Counted from the stretch's first letter, positions 46,127-55,147 are shown. The stretch: 64,000 nucleotides of DNA from Mesorhizobium sp. M1E.F.Ca.ET.045.02.1.1 (GCF_003952485.1 NZ_CP034447.1:5656501-5720500), one strand, 5' to 3'. Numbers and translations are program-made. The notes: generated by a model from the sequence alone, not told the origin.

Positions 46127-46895
46127 GGCTCGTCCTCATACAGCGCTTCGGCGAGAAAGGCAGCCGGATCGCTGCAGAAGTCGCGCATCATGCGAAAATG
46201 GTCGGTGTCCTGAAAGTCGATCGGGTCGAGCGAGGCGCCGCCCGATTTCCTGTCATGGTCGCATGGCGAAGGTTTCATCCGCTTCTTCGAGGAACGCTGC
46301 CGCCGGCAAGGCATCTACATCCTCGACGAACCCGAGAGCGCGCTGTCGCCGACGCGCCAGATCGAATTGTTGAGGCTGTTTCAGAGAATGGAGCGATCAG
46401 GCACCGCGCAGGTGATCATGGCGACGCATTCGCCGCTGCTGATGGCCTGTCCGAACGCGCGCCTATTCCGCGTCAGCCGCTTCGGCCATCGAGCGCGGCG
46501 CGATCGAGGTAGCGTGCTACGGAATAGAAGGACTCGGCGCGAAAGAACCAGCCCGCGGTGACCTTCGGCAGCCAATGGCACCGTAACGCGGCAGCAAGTG
46601 CCGTGCCGCTCTTGTCCACGGCACTGGAGTGGTCGACCGGCCGGTAGCCCTTGCCGCCGCCAGCCTCATCGTAACCCGCCAGCGCGCCGATGGCCTCTAG
46701 CAATGTCGATTTGCCGGTGCCGTTCTCGCCGACGATGATGGTAATAGCGGTCGCGAACTCGAACTCGAATTCGCGGCTCTGAAAGATCGGCAGGTTCCAG
46801 GGATACTTTTCCCAATCCGCGACCCGCGACGGCTCAAGCAGGATGCGCTTGAGATAGGGCGCCTTCAGCCGCGTCAATTGCTTGCGGGCAGCCAC
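46123..46895 (-). pseudogene. AAA/ABC-type ATPase (COG3910-like) broken by an internal inversion
   Basis: Read on the minus strand, 46895-46486 encodes the N-terminal half: a start MAARKQLTRL, Walker A GENGTGKST, and GWFFRAESFYSVARYLDRAAL. The expected middle part is missing there but is found on the opposite strand at about 46236-46490: DFLSWSHGEGFIRFFEERC, Walker B GIYILDEPESALS, and the switch histidine in VIMATHSPLLMA. The C-terminal end, DTDHFRMMRDFCSDPAAFLAEAL, resumes on the minus strand at about 46230-46123. Total length and order fit a ~250-residue COG3910 predicted ATPase whose central ~255 bp has been flipped. The product as it stands lacks Walker B. Confidence 0.88.
46236..46490 (+). 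other. Inverted central segment of the ATPase pseudogene
   Basis: Plus-strand open frame without its own plausible start, carrying the Walker B and His-switch part of the ATPase. Breakpoints are placed by where homologous-looking sequence changes strand. Both lie in GC-rich sequence (GAGGCGCCGCC near 46232-46242; GCCATCGAGCGCGG near 46488-46501) with only short matching inverted bases. Confidence 0.75.
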
Positions 46896-46936
46896 GTCAG
46901 ACCCTCAACGATGGAAAAGCGCGGCTGCATTCCGGG

Positions 46937-47758
46937 CTATTCGTCGGTCCATTCCGGCTTGCGCTTGCCGATGAAGGCGCCGATGCCTTCCTCGGCGTCG
47001 CGCGCCAGCATGTTTTCGACCATCACGCGGCCGGTATAGGCGTAGGCGTCGGCGAGGCCCATTTCGGCCTGGGCGTAGAAGGCTTCCTTACCGGTCTTGA
47101 CGACCAAAGACGATTTTGAAGCAATGGTTTGCGCGTATTTGTTGACAACCTGATTCAGATATTCGCGCGGCACGATGCGATTGATCAGGCCGAATTCCTT
47201 GGCTGTCGCCGCGTCGATCGTCTCGCCGGTGAGCAGCATTTCCATCGCCTGCTTGCGCGAGACGTTGCGCGACAGCGCCACCATTGGCGTCGAGCAGAAC
47301 AGGCCGATATTGACGCCGGGCGTGCAGAAAGTCGCCTCGTGCGAGGCGATCGCGAGGTCGCAGCTCGCGACCAATTGCAGGCCGGCGGCAGTGGCAAGGC
47401 CATCGACCTCGGCGACCACCGGCTTTGGGTGGCGCACAATTGTCTGCATCAGGCTCGCGCAAGCCGAAAAGGTCTTTTCGAAAAAGGCTTTGCCGCGGTC
47501 GGGATCGGCGCGGTGCGCGGTCATTTCCTTGAGGTCGTGACCGGCGCAGAAGACCTTGCCTGACGCCGCCAGGATGATGACGCGAACGGACTTGTCTTGT
47601 CTCACACGGTCGAATTCCGCCTGCAACGCCGCCATCGTCGCCAGCGAAAGCGCGTTGGCCGGCGGGCTGGCGAGCGTGAGGCGCAACACGCCCTTGTCCT
47701 GGCTCGCCAAAACGGGGCCATCGGCGACGGCGGGCTTGATGGCAACGACTTCAGCCAC
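46937..47758 (-). CDS. Enoyl-CoA hydratase/isomerase family protein
   Basis: 273 residues. Crotonase-fold motifs: RLTLASPPANALSLATMAAL, ILAASGKVFCAGHDLKEM (oxyanion-hole strand), PVVAEVDGLATAAGLQLVASCDLAIAS, and GLFCSTPMVALSRNVSRKQAMEMLLTGETIDA. It starts with GTG at 47758 with AGAGG upstream. The first catalytic glutamate of true hydratases is not evident (GVNIGLFCS in its place), so it may be an isomerase or a hydratase of different specificity. Stands alone. Confidence 0.88.
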   Translation of the reverse strand: MAEVVAIKPAVADGPVLASQDKGVLRLTLASPPANALSLATMAALQAEFDRVRQDKSVRVIILAASGKVFCAGHDLKEMTAHRADPDRGKAFFEKTFSACASLMQTIVRHPKPVVAEVDGLATAAGLQLVASCDLAIASHEATFCTPGVNIGLFCSTPMVALSRNVSRKQAMEMLLTGETIDAATAKEFGLINRIVPREYLNQVVNKYAQTIASKSSLVVKTGKEAFYAQAEMGLADAYAYTGRVMVENMLARDAEEGIGAFIGKRKPEWTDE

Positions 47759-47907
47759 TTCTAAACCTCTCGGTCAGCACTCGAAACGCATGGAGCAACA
47801 GAACTACCACGCTGCCGGTTGAAGAACAGCCGCGAGACGTGTTTTCTCCGTCGCACCGTTTGGTCCAGGCACCCGCGCTGGAACTTCCCCGTATATAGGA
47901 ATCGCGC

Positions 47908-48372
47908 ATGCCCGCTAAAAGCAATCTCAAGCCGGTGCTGACTGCCGCGGAAGTCAACGCGCTGATGGCAAGCGTCTATCCGCAGCTCAACGACCAGTTC
48001 GCCGTCTATGAGGCGTTGGAAGTGTTTCCCGGCGGCTGCACGGTGCGGCTCAATGCCGACGAGCGGCATCTGCGCCCGGGCGGTACGGTGTCGGGCCCGT
48101 CGCTGTTCACGCTGGCCGACATCGGCGGCTATGTCTGCGTGCTCAGCCACGCCGGGCCGGACGCGCTGTCGGTGACCACCAACCTCAACATCAACTTCAT
48201 GCGCAAGGCCGAGGCTGGCCCGATCGACGGCCATTGCCGCATCCTGAAGTTGGGCAAGAGCCTGATGGTGTTCGACATCGACATCGTCGCCGGCCCGGAC
48301 GGGCACACCGTGGCGCATGCGACCGGCACCTATTCGATCCCGCCGAAGCGCTCGGCTGATGCGGTAAAATAA
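47908..48372 (+). CDS. PaaI-family hot-dog thioesterase
   Basis: 154 residues of the 4HBT/PaaI hot-dog fold: helix TAAEVNALMASVYPQL, RHLRPGGTVSGPSLFTLADIGGYVCVLSH with the catalytic acidic residue region, VTTNLNINFMRKAEAGPIDG and a final HATGTYSIP. It hydrolyses acyl-CoA thioesters. TAGGAAT sits upstream of the ATG. Divergent from the enoyl-CoA hydratase gene (about 150 bp apart), which would fit shared acyl-CoA metabolism. Confidence 0.88.
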   Translation: MPAKSNLKPVLTAAEVNALMASVYPQLNDQFAVYEALEVFPGGCTVRLNADERHLRPGGTVSGPSLFTLADIGGYVCVLSHAGPDALSVTTNLNINFMRKAEAGPIDGHCRILKLGKSLMVFDIDIVAGPDGHTVAHATGTYSIPPKRSADAVK

Positions 48373-48434
48373 TACCTCTTGAACAAGCCATTGTTTTTAT
48401 TTGACTTTATGCACCAAGCGGGTTTTCCATCGCC

Positions 48435-48463
48435 TTGACGCGTTTCGCGCCCTCGCCTATAAG
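48435..48463 (+). promoter_or_regulatory. Promoter of rplM-rpsI
   Basis: TTGACG (48435-48440) and TATAAG (48458-48463) are 17 bases apart, the best sigma-70-type promoter in the window. The predicted transcript start near 48470 leaves a ~130-base leader. Confidence 0.85.
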
Positions 48464-48473
48464 CCCTCGCGAA

Positions 48474-48500
48474 GCAGCGGCCCGCAACGGCCGCCGTTTT
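48474..48500 (+). promoter_or_regulatory. Hairpin in the rplM leader
   Basis: GCGGCC with GGCCGC over a CGCAAC loop, followed by CGTTTTGTTATT, resembles a weak terminator inside the leader. It could serve autogenous control of L13 and S9 synthesis; this is inferred from position and shape. Confidence 0.45.
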
Positions 48501-48599
48501 GTTATTGGCGAATGGCTCCAGCCGCTCCGTCAATCCAAGCAACAAGAAACGCCTTTCCTTGTCCTTGCGGATAAGGAAGGTCAACCTGAGAGCAAAACC

Positions 48600-49064
48600 A
48601 TGGCTACCTTTTCGCAGAAGCCTGCGGATGTGGTGAAGAAGTGGGTGCTGATCGACGCCGAGGGTCTCGTCGTCGGCCGCCTCGCCACTGTCATCGCCAA
48701 CCATCTGCGCGGCAAGCACAAGCCCACCTTCACACCGCATGTCGATGATGGCGACAACGTCATCGTCATCAACGCCGACAAGGTGGTGTTCACCGGCAAG
48801 AAGTACACCGACAAGGTCTACTACTGGCACACCGGCCACCCCGGCGGCATCAAGGAGCGCACCGCGCGCCAGCTGCTCGAGGGCCGCTTCCCCGAGCGCG
48901 TCGTCGAGAAGGCCGTCGAGCGCATGATCCCGCGCGGCCCGCTTGGCCGCCGCCAGATGAAGAATCTCCGCGTCTACGCAGGCGCTGAACATCCGCACGC
49001 CGCCCAGCAGCCCGTCACGCTCGACGTGGCCAAGCTGAACTCCAAGAACAAGAGGGCCTCGTAA
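48600..49064 (+). CDS. rplM: 50S ribosomal protein L13
   Basis: 154 residues. Early-assembly 23S rRNA binding protein. Signatures: [59 protein letters not shown] and [26 protein letters not shown]. The ATG at 48600 gives the standard N-terminus. Its TAA overlaps the rpsI ATG by one base (TAATG), so the pair is coupled. Confidence 0.98.
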   Translation: MATFSQKPADVVKKWVLIDAEGLVVGRLATVIANHLRGKHKPTFTPHVDDGDNVIVINADKVVFTGKKYTDKVYYWHTGHPGGIKERTARQLLEGRFPERVVEKAVERMIPRGPLGRRQMKNLRVYAGAEHPHAAQQPVTLDVAKLNSKNKRAS

Positions 49065-49540
49065 TGGCTGAGCTTTCCTCGCTCGCAGAACTCGGGACTG
49101 TCACGACCGCCGCACAGCCGGCGGCACCCGTCCACGTCCAGAAGCTCGACAAGTCGGGCCGCGCCTATGCCACAGGCAAGCGCAAGAACGCCATCGCGCG
49201 CGTCTGGGTGAAACCCGGCTCCGGCAAGATCACTGTCAACGACAAGGAATTCGCGAGCTATTTCGCGCGTCCGGTGCTGCAGATGATCCTCAACCAGCCG
49301 ATCGTCGCCGCCAACCGCGCCGGCCAGTATGACATCATCGCCACCGTCATCGGCGGCGGCCTTTCCGGCCAGGCGGGCGCCGTGCGTCACGGCATCTCCA
49401 AGGCACTGACCTATTACGAGCCGGCGCTGCGCTCCGTGCTCAAGAAGGGCGGCTTTCTCACCCGCGACAGCCGCGTCGTCGAGCGCAAGAAGTACGGCAA
49501 GGCGAAGGCCCGCCGCAGCTTCCAGTTCTCGAAGCGCTGA
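49064..49540 (+). CDS. rpsI: 30S ribosomal protein S9
   Basis: 158 residues. It has the alphaproteobacterial N-terminal extension (about 1-27) before the core [25 protein letters not shown]. The C-terminal tail [20 protein letters not shown] reaches into the ribosomal P site. Coupled to rplM and followed by a terminator. Confidence 0.98.
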   Translation: MAELSSLAELGTVTTAAQPAAPVHVQKLDKSGRAYATGKRKNAIARVWVKPGSGKITVNDKEFASYFARPVLQMILNQPIVAANRAGQYDIIATVIGGGLSGQAGAVRHGISKALTYYEPALRSVLKKGGFLTRDSRVVERKKYGKAKARRSFQFSKR

Positions 49541-49561
49541 GCGCTGCGACCACAAGTCTCG

Positions 49562-49588
49562 AAAGGCCGCCTCCGGGCGGCCTTTTTG
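49562..49588 (+). terminator. Terminator of rplM-rpsI
   Basis: AAAGGCCGCC (49562-49571) pairs with GGCGGCCTTT (49576-49585) with a 4-base loop and a T-run; 22 bases past rpsI. It may also serve the convergent LysR gene. Confidence 0.92.
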
Positions 49589-49598
49589 TTTCACGCAG

Positions 49599-50510
49599 CT
49601 ATTGGCCGCGTCCGGCCGGCGTCTTGATGTAGTCGATGAAGGCGCGCAGCGGCGCCGGCACCAGCCGGCGTCCGGGATAGTACAGAAACGGCCCGGAAAA
49701 TTCCTGCCACCACGGCTCCAGCACAGGTTCCAGCACGCCGCTCTCGAAATGCGGGCGCACCCAGTCCTCGAACAGCCAGAGAATGCCGACGCCAGCGATC
49801 GCCGCATCGATAGCGAGATCGACGCCTCCACCGATGCTGACAACCAATGGCCCCGTGGGATCGACCCGCACCACCTCGCCGTCCCGCTCGAACTCCCAGG
49901 GCGTCATGACCCCGCTCGGGAAGCGGCCGCGCACGCAGGCATGGCCAAGCAGGTCGCGTGGGTGCTGCGGCCGACCGTGCCGGTCAAGGTAGGACGGCGC
50001 GGCGGAGGTCGTGAAGCGCTGCGCGCGCGGCCCGATCGGCACCGCGATCATGTCCTGCTCCAGCCGCTCGTCATAGCGGATTCCAGCGTCGCAGCCCGCC
50101 ACCAGCAGATCGATAAAGTTCTCCTCGGCGATCACCTCCAGGCGAATGGCAGGATAGGCCGCGAGAAATCCAGGAACGATTTTGGGCAGCACCAGCCGCG
50201 AGGCGCTTATCGGCACGTTGAGCCGCAAGGTTCCGGCGGGCCGGTCGCGAAAGCCGTTCACCACATCGAGTGCGGCTTCTACCTCGCCCAATGCGGGGCC
50301 GAGCCGCGCCAGCAGGCCGGCACCAGCCTCGGTCAAAGCGACGCTGCGCGTGGTGCGGTTGAAGAGCCTGACACCGAGCTGGGTTTCAAGACGGCGGATG
50401 GCTTCGCTGAGCGCTGACGCGCTGCCGGCCGTGGCGCGGGCGCCCTCGCGAAAGCCGCCGGCGCGCGCCACGGCCATGAACGCCTGAAGATCGTTGAGAT
50501 CGGCCGCCAT
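49599..50510 (-). CDS. LysR-family transcriptional regulator
   Basis: 303 residues. The N-terminal winged helix-turn-helix (LQAFMAVARAGGFREGARATAGSASALSEAIRRLETQLGVRLFNRTTRSVALTEAG; about 8-62) is followed by a LysR substrate-binding domain of the CrgA-like group (GTLRLNVPISASRLVLPKIVPGFLAAYPAIRLEV). TAGGACA lies before the ATG. It is divergent from an aldo/keto reductase gene 95 bp away and probably regulates it, as is usual for this family. Confidence 0.92.
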   Translation of the reverse strand: MAADLNDLQAFMAVARAGGFREGARATAGSASALSEAIRRLETQLGVRLFNRTTRSVALTEAGAGLLARLGPALGEVEAALDVVNGFRDRPAGTLRLNVPISASRLVLPKIVPGFLAAYPAIRLEVIAEENFIDLLVAGCDAGIRYDERLEQDMIAVPIGPRAQRFTTSAAPSYLDRHGRPQHPRDLLGHACVRGRFPSGVMTPWEFERDGEVVRVDPTGPLVVSIGGGVDLAIDAAIAGVGILWLFEDWVRPHFESGVLEPVLEPWWQEFSGPFLYYPGRRLVPAPLRAFIDYIKTPAGRGQ

Positions 50511-50605
50511 TGTCCTAAATTTCGTACAAGCTGCGCTGAATATAGCCGGTTATCGGGACAGCGGCCATGCCCTATCTCCGTCGTCGACAGCGAAGGAGAA
50601 CCACG

Positions 50606-51478
50606 ATGTCCAGCGTAAACAAATCCGGCACCTACAAACTCGGCGGCGATTCGGTCCGGCGGCTCGGCTACGGCGCCATGCAGCTTGCGGGCAAAGGCGT
50701 GTTCGGCCCACCGAAGGATCATGACGCGGCCATCGCCGTGCTGCGTGAGGCAGTGGCGAACGGGGTCAACCACATCGACACCAGCGACTATTATGGCCCG
50801 CATGTCACCAATCGGCTGATCCGCGAAGCGCTGGCGCCCTACCCCGGCGACCTTACCATCGTCACCAAGATCGGCGCCCGCCGCGGCAGCGACGCATCCT
50901 GGCTGCCGGCCTATTCACCGGAGGAACTCACGCAAGCCGTGCATGACAACCTCGCCAATCTCGGGCTCGACGTGCTGGATGTGGTCAATCTGCGCATCAT
51001 GTTCGACACCCATGGTCCCGCCGAGGGCTCGATCGAAGCGCCGCTCACCGTGCTCGCCGAGCTGCAGCGCAGGGGCCTGGTGCGCCATATCGGGCTGAGC
51101 AACGTCACCCGCGCGCAGATCGCGGAAGGCCGCCGCGTCTGCGAGATCGTCTGTGTGCAGAACCAGTACAATCTGGCGCATCGAGGCGACGACGCGCTGA
51201 TCGACGAGCTTGCCCGCGACGGTATCGCCTACGTGCCGTTCTTCCCGCTCGGCGGCTTCAGCCCGCTGCAGTCGTCGACACTGTCGGGCGTCGCTGAACG
51301 GCTCGGCGCGACGCCGATGCAGGTGGCGCTGGCGTGGCTGCTCAACCGCTCGCCGAACATCCTGCTGATTCCCGGCACGTCGTCGGTGGAGCATTTGCGG
51401 GAGAATCTTGCGGCGGCGGAGTTGGAGCTGTCAGAGGATGTGCTGAGCGAACTGGAGGGCGTGGCGAAAGCGGCGTGA
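50606..51478 (+). CDS. Aldo/keto reductase
   Basis: 290 residues from the ATG at 50606 (AAGGAGA upstream). The (beta/alpha)8 NADPH-dependent family shows GYGAMQLAG, NHIDTSDYYGPH with the catalytic Asp and Tyr, VTKIGARRG with the Lys, RHIGLSNVTRAQI and a C-terminal LIPGTSSVEHLRENL cofactor site. The His of the tetrad (expected near VVNLRIMF) is not evident, as NLR replaces the usual LHR/H context; activity may differ. Likely controlled by the divergent LysR protein. Confidence 0.9.
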   Translation: MSSVNKSGTYKLGGDSVRRLGYGAMQLAGKGVFGPPKDHDAAIAVLREAVANGVNHIDTSDYYGPHVTNRLIREALAPYPGDLTIVTKIGARRGSDASWLPAYSPEELTQAVHDNLANLGLDVLDVVNLRIMFDTHGPAEGSIEAPLTVLAELQRRGLVRHIGLSNVTRAQIAEGRRVCEIVCVQNQYNLAHRGDDALIDELARDGIAYVPFFPLGGFSPLQSSTLSGVAERLGATPMQVALAWLLNRSPNILLIPGTSSVEHLRENLAAAELELSEDVLSELEGVAKAA

Positions 51479-51484
51479 TTAGCT

Positions 51485-51640
51485 GATCTCCCCCCTTGAG
51501 GGGGAGATGTCGCCAAAGGCGACAGAGGGGGTCGCTTCGCGTGGAGCGCCAGCGCCTTCCGCGACGAAAGACAACGCCGGCGATTTACGTGAGGCGACCC
51601 CTTCTGGCCTGCCGGCCATCTCCCCCTCAAGGGGGGGATC
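51485..51640. repeat. Palindromic intergenic mosaic element, RIME-like
   Basis: Left arm 51485-51540 starts GATCTCCCCCCTTGAGGGGG; right arm 51588-51640 is its imperfect reverse complement, ending CTCAAGGGGGGGATC. Inside the arms, a small stem GTCGCC/GGCGAC on the left is replaced by GGCC/GGCC on the right. It separates two convergent genes, and resembles the palindromic intergenic elements reported in rhizobia. Hairpins here could also end transcripts from both sides. Confidence 0.85.
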
Positions 51641-51659
51641 GCAGCTCCGGCGGCGGCTC

Positions 51660-52718
51660 TCAGTTGATGCTCGCCGTATGCGCCGGCTCAGCTTGCTTCA
51701 CGTCGATCGTGTAAGGCACCCGATAACCGTTCGCCGTCAGCCATTCGATCGCCGCCTTCGGCTCATCTGTCTGGATGATGGTCGCGCCGCGGTCGACCCA
51801 GAAACCCCAGGCTTCGCGCGGCAGGCCGGCGGCCACCGCCAGTTCGTCGCCGCGGCCGCCGGCGAGGAAGCCGCCCGGCTTGTTGACGATGGCGTAGCTG
51901 TCGGCCCAGAGGTGCCAGTCGCCGCGCACCGCTTCCGCCCGCATGCGGGTGCTGAACAGCGGGCCGCCAGATATGGTCAACGTCTCGGCGCCGTTGCGCC
52001 AGTTGATCAGCTCGACCGCGCGCAGCGGAAATGCCCGCGCTACTTCCTCGGCAAAGGCGGCATCGTGCACAGCGTCATCGGCAAGGATCGGCATGAACTG
52101 GAAGCCGCTACCTGCCTGGGCGAGCGCAGCCCTGGCGGCGTCGATGCGCTGGCGGTTCCACAGGTTTTCCTTGACGATCACCTGATCGGCCATGCCGAGA
52201 TCACGGGCGACCGCGATCATTCCCGGCAGGTCGGTCACCTCCAGCTTGTTGTCGAGGTTGATCAGGATCCTGTCCTTGGTCGTAAGCAGCATCTCGCGCA
52301 GCGTCGACACCGGCTCGTTGGTGACGGCGCCCGTGCCTTCGACCACCAGCCGGCATTTTTTCAGCTCTGCCAGCGTGAAGCTGCCCACCTCGCCCCTGCA
52401 GGTCGTCGTGCGGTCCAACCAGCTGTCATGCATGACGACAAATTCGCCGTCCTTCGAGCGACGGATATCAACCTCGACGATCTCGGCGCCGATGGCGATC
52501 GAGCCCTCGACCGCGGCAAGCGAGTTCTCGGCATAAAGCCTCTTGCCGGCCTGCATGCTGCCGGCGCGGTGGGCGGCGATCATCACATGGTCGCGCCACT
52601 GGTTGGCGTGTTCGAAACGGTCGAGGATTTGGGCAGCGCGTGTCTCGCCGGCTAAGCTTTGGCCGGAGACGGCCGCAAGGGTGGCGGACAGAAAAAGGCT
52701 CAGCCAGAGTGTTCGCAT
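51660..52718 (-). CDS. Exported glycerophosphodiester phosphodiesterase family protein
   Basis: 352 residues with a signal peptide (LWLSLFLSATLAAVSGQSLAGE). GDPD-family TIM barrel: MIAAHRAGSMQAGKRLYAENSLAAVEGSIAIGAEIVEVDIRRSKDGEFVVMHDSWLDRTT contains the His, Glu-x-Asp and second His of the active site. Later parts include LINLDNK and a C-terminal GATIIQTDEPKAAIEWL. It would hydrolyse glycerophosphodiesters in the periplasm; some relatives act on other phosphodiesters. Confidence 0.92.
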   Translation of the reverse strand: MRTLWLSLFLSATLAAVSGQSLAGETRAAQILDRFEHANQWRDHVMIAAHRAGSMQAGKRLYAENSLAAVEGSIAIGAEIVEVDIRRSKDGEFVVMHDSWLDRTTTCRGEVGSFTLAELKKCRLVVEGTGAVTNEPVSTLREMLLTTKDRILINLDNKLEVTDLPGMIAVARDLGMADQVIVKENLWNRQRIDAARAALAQAGSGFQFMPILADDAVHDAAFAEEVARAFPLRAVELINWRNGAETLTISGGPLFSTRMRAEAVRGDWHLWADSYAIVNKPGGFLAGGRGDELAVAAGLPREAWGFWVDRGATIIQTDEPKAAIEWLTANGYRVPYTIDVKQAEPAHTASIN

Positions 52719-52812
52719 CGGGGAATCGCTCCGTTCCGGGTCGGGTCCCGGTTAGGCGATGCCCATGACAGGGTGGTGAACGAAGCCGGCTAGCTGTTAA
52801 GCCGAAGGCGTC

Positions 52813-54024
52813 TCAAATCCGCTTGGCAAATCGACGGAACCAGGCCAGCGCCGGCATTTCGACGAAGCGCCAGGTGAACCAGGATGCGACGATGACGGCG
52901 ATCAACATTGCTATGATCGCGGCGAAGCCGATCCATGGCGAGCCGACGCCGAAGCCGGTCACCTGATCGCCGCGCAACGTCATGTCGCCGACAATGCCAA
53001 GCCCGAGCTTGCGCTCGAGGAGGCCGCCGACATTGATCATGCGGCCCTGGACGAAGATGTGGACCATGTAGATCGAGTAGGAGAGCGAGCCGAGCAGCAG
53101 CATCGGCCGGCTTGAGAGCAGCGCGCTGATCAAGCCGCCCTCATGCGCGAAGAGATAGAGCGCCAGAGCGAAGACGACGGGCGCGGCGATCCCGGCGTCG
53201 TTCGATCCGGCGACCGAAACGAACAGCCCGATCGCCGCGACCATGGCGAGCTCGGCCATCGTCCAGGCAATGCGCCCTGCGCCTGCCATCGCCTGTCGCG
53301 CCTCTGCAATGGAATCGTGCTGAAACCAGGCCAGCAGCGCGCCGAGCGAGAAGCCGTAAAGGCAGCGGATGAAGCCGAAATCGAAGGACACGTCCATATG
53401 ACGGGTCGAGAAGCCAAGCAGGAAGAAAGGCGCCGTGACGGCCGCGGCGGCGAACCATATCCAGGCGCGCCGGCCGGTCGCGAGCACCACGCCGGCAAAC
53501 AGCAGATAGGTGAAGAACTCGGCCGAAATGCTCCAGCTCGGCGCGTTCCAGGTCAGATGCTCCTCCACCCCCATGCCCTGCAGCAGGAAGAGATTGGCGA
53601 CAAGACTTCTCAGATCAAAGCCTGCGGTGAAGGGCGCGGCACCGGTTCCATGCAGTGCCGGCAGGGCGAGCCGCATCGCCTCGAAGGCGACGAAAGCGGC
53701 AAGCATCGAAAGATGCAGCGGGTAGATGCGGCCAAAGCGCACCAGCGCGAAACGGGCAATCTCACCCGGCTCGCTCAGCCGGCCGCTGTAGGAGCTGGCG
53801 ATGACGAAACCGGAAAGCACGAAGAAGAAATCGACGAACAGATAGGAGCCGCCGACAAAGGCGCTCTGGGAGATTATCGACGTCGTGGGAAAATGGAACA
53901 GCGCCACCAGCAGCGCGCAGATGCCGCGCCAGGAATCGAGCACCAGGAAGCGCTCGCCGGCCGCCGTGCCGGTTCGGGTTGCCGCCGGAGCAGGTGCGAG
54001 GTTGAGCAAGGCGGCCTCGGTCAT
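52813..54024 (-). CDS. Acyltransferase family 3 (OafA/OatA-like) membrane protein
   Basis: 403 residues from the ATG at 54024 (the frame opens earlier at 54189 but that part is not hydrophobic or family-like). About ten helices. Family motifs: FLVLDSWRGICALLVALFHF with the R-G-x-A/C-A-L-x-V pattern and catalytic histidine, FVDFFFVLSGFVIASSY, RFGRIYPLHL, and NAPSWSISAEFFTYL. It transfers acetyl or other acyl groups to sugars of polysaccharides or lipids at the inner membrane. Divergent from speB. Confidence 0.93.
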   Translation of the reverse strand: MTEAALLNLAPAPAATRTGTAAGERFLVLDSWRGICALLVALFHFPTTSIISQSAFVGGSYLFVDFFFVLSGFVIASSYSGRLSEPGEIARFALVRFGRIYPLHLSMLAAFVAFEAMRLALPALHGTGAAPFTAGFDLRSLVANLFLLQGMGVEEHLTWNAPSWSISAEFFTYLLFAGVVLATGRRAWIWFAAAAVTAPFFLLGFSTRHMDVSFDFGFIRCLYGFSLGALLAWFQHDSIAEARQAMAGAGRIAWTMAELAMVAAIGLFVSVAGSNDAGIAAPVVFALALYLFAHEGGLISALLSSRPMLLLGSLSYSIYMVHIFVQGRMINVGGLLERKLGLGIVGDMTLRGDQVTGFGVGSPWIGFAAIIAMLIAVIVASWFTWRFVEMPALAWFRRFAKRI

Positions 54025-54145
54025 AATGATACAAATCCTGTGTTGCCATGGCACTCGGCGAGCGCCATTCCGTCTCCGCAAGCTGTGACTGGCATGTTGC
54101 GTGCCGGTTCTGTAGTGCTGCCCCGATGACAACCGAGGACCCGTA

Positions 54146-55147
54146 ATGGCGAACAAAGAGATCGACCACGCCTTCACCGCCCGTTCCAAGACGGGCGCAT
54201 CGTTCGAGCCGACCTATGCCGGCGCGCTGTCGTTCATGCGGCGCAAGTACACGAAGGACGTAAAGGGCGCGGACGCCGTCGTGTGGGGCATCCCCTTCGA
54301 CGCCGCCGTCACCAACCGGCCGGGCGCTCGCTTTGGGCCGCAGGCGATCCGCCGCGCTTCGGCGATCCTCGACAACGATCCGCAATATCCGTTCTCGCGC
54401 GACCTGTTCGAACAGCTCGCGGTGATCGACTATGGCGATTGTCTGCTCGACAGCGGCAATCATCAGAAGACCCCTGGCGCGATCGAGCGCGAGGCGGCCA
54501 AAATCTTGAAATCAGGCGCCTTCCTGTTGACGCTGGGCGGCGACCATTTCGTCACCTGGCCGCTGCTCAAGGCGCATGCGGCTATCCACGGGCCGCTGGC
54601 GCTGGTGCAGTTCGACGCGCATCAGGACACCTGGCCGGATGACGGCAAGCGCATCGATCACGGCTCCTTCGTCGCCCGCGCCGTGAAAGAAGGCATCATC
54701 GATCCCGACCGGTCGATCCAGATCGGCATTCGCACGCATGCGCCGGACACGTTCGGCATCAAGATCCTCTACGGCCACGAGGTCGAGGAAATGCGCGCCT
54801 CCGACATCGCCTATGCTATCGTCGACCGGACCGGCGGCAGGAAGACCTACCTCACCTTCGACATCGACTGCCTCGACCCGGCCTTCGCGCCCGGCACCGG
54901 CACGCCGGTGGCCGGCGGCCCGTCCTCGGCCAAGATGCTCTCGACGCTGCGCCAGCTCGGCCAGGTCGATATCGTCGGCGCTGACGTCGTCGAGGTTGCG
55001 CCGGCCTATGATCATGCCGATATTACGGCGATCGCCGGATCGATCATTGCCATGCACTATCTTGGCCTGGTGGCCGAACGGAAGGCGCGGCTCGATGACC
55101 TGAACAACGGCACTCATGCCGTTCTACATAACGCTAACGGCATATAG
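54146..55147 (+). CDS. speB: Agmatinase
   Basis: 333 residues, ureohydrolase fold: VWGIPFDAAVTNRPGARFGPQAIR, LTLGGDHFVTWPLL, the Mn site VQFDAHQDTWPD, and FDIDCLDPAFAPGTGTPVAGG. It converts agmatine to putrescine and urea, or acts on a related guanidine compound; substrate within the family cannot be fixed from motifs alone. GAGGA precedes the ATG at 54146. It lies 29 bp before argC on the same strand, hinting at co-transcription of arginine-related genes. Confidence 0.9.
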   Translation: MANKEIDHAFTARSKTGASFEPTYAGALSFMRRKYTKDVKGADAVVWGIPFDAAVTNRPGARFGPQAIRRASAILDNDPQYPFSRDLFEQLAVIDYGDCLLDSGNHQKTPGAIEREAAKILKSGAFLLTLGGDHFVTWPLLKAHAAIHGPLALVQFDAHQDTWPDDGKRIDHGSFVARAVKEGIIDPDRSIQIGIRTHAPDTFGIKILYGHEVEEMRASDIAYAIVDRTGGRKTYLTFDIDCLDPAFAPGTGTPVAGGPSSAKMLSTLRQLGQVDIVGADVVEVAPAYDHADITAIAGSIIAMHYLGLVAERKARLDDLNNGTHAVLHNANGI

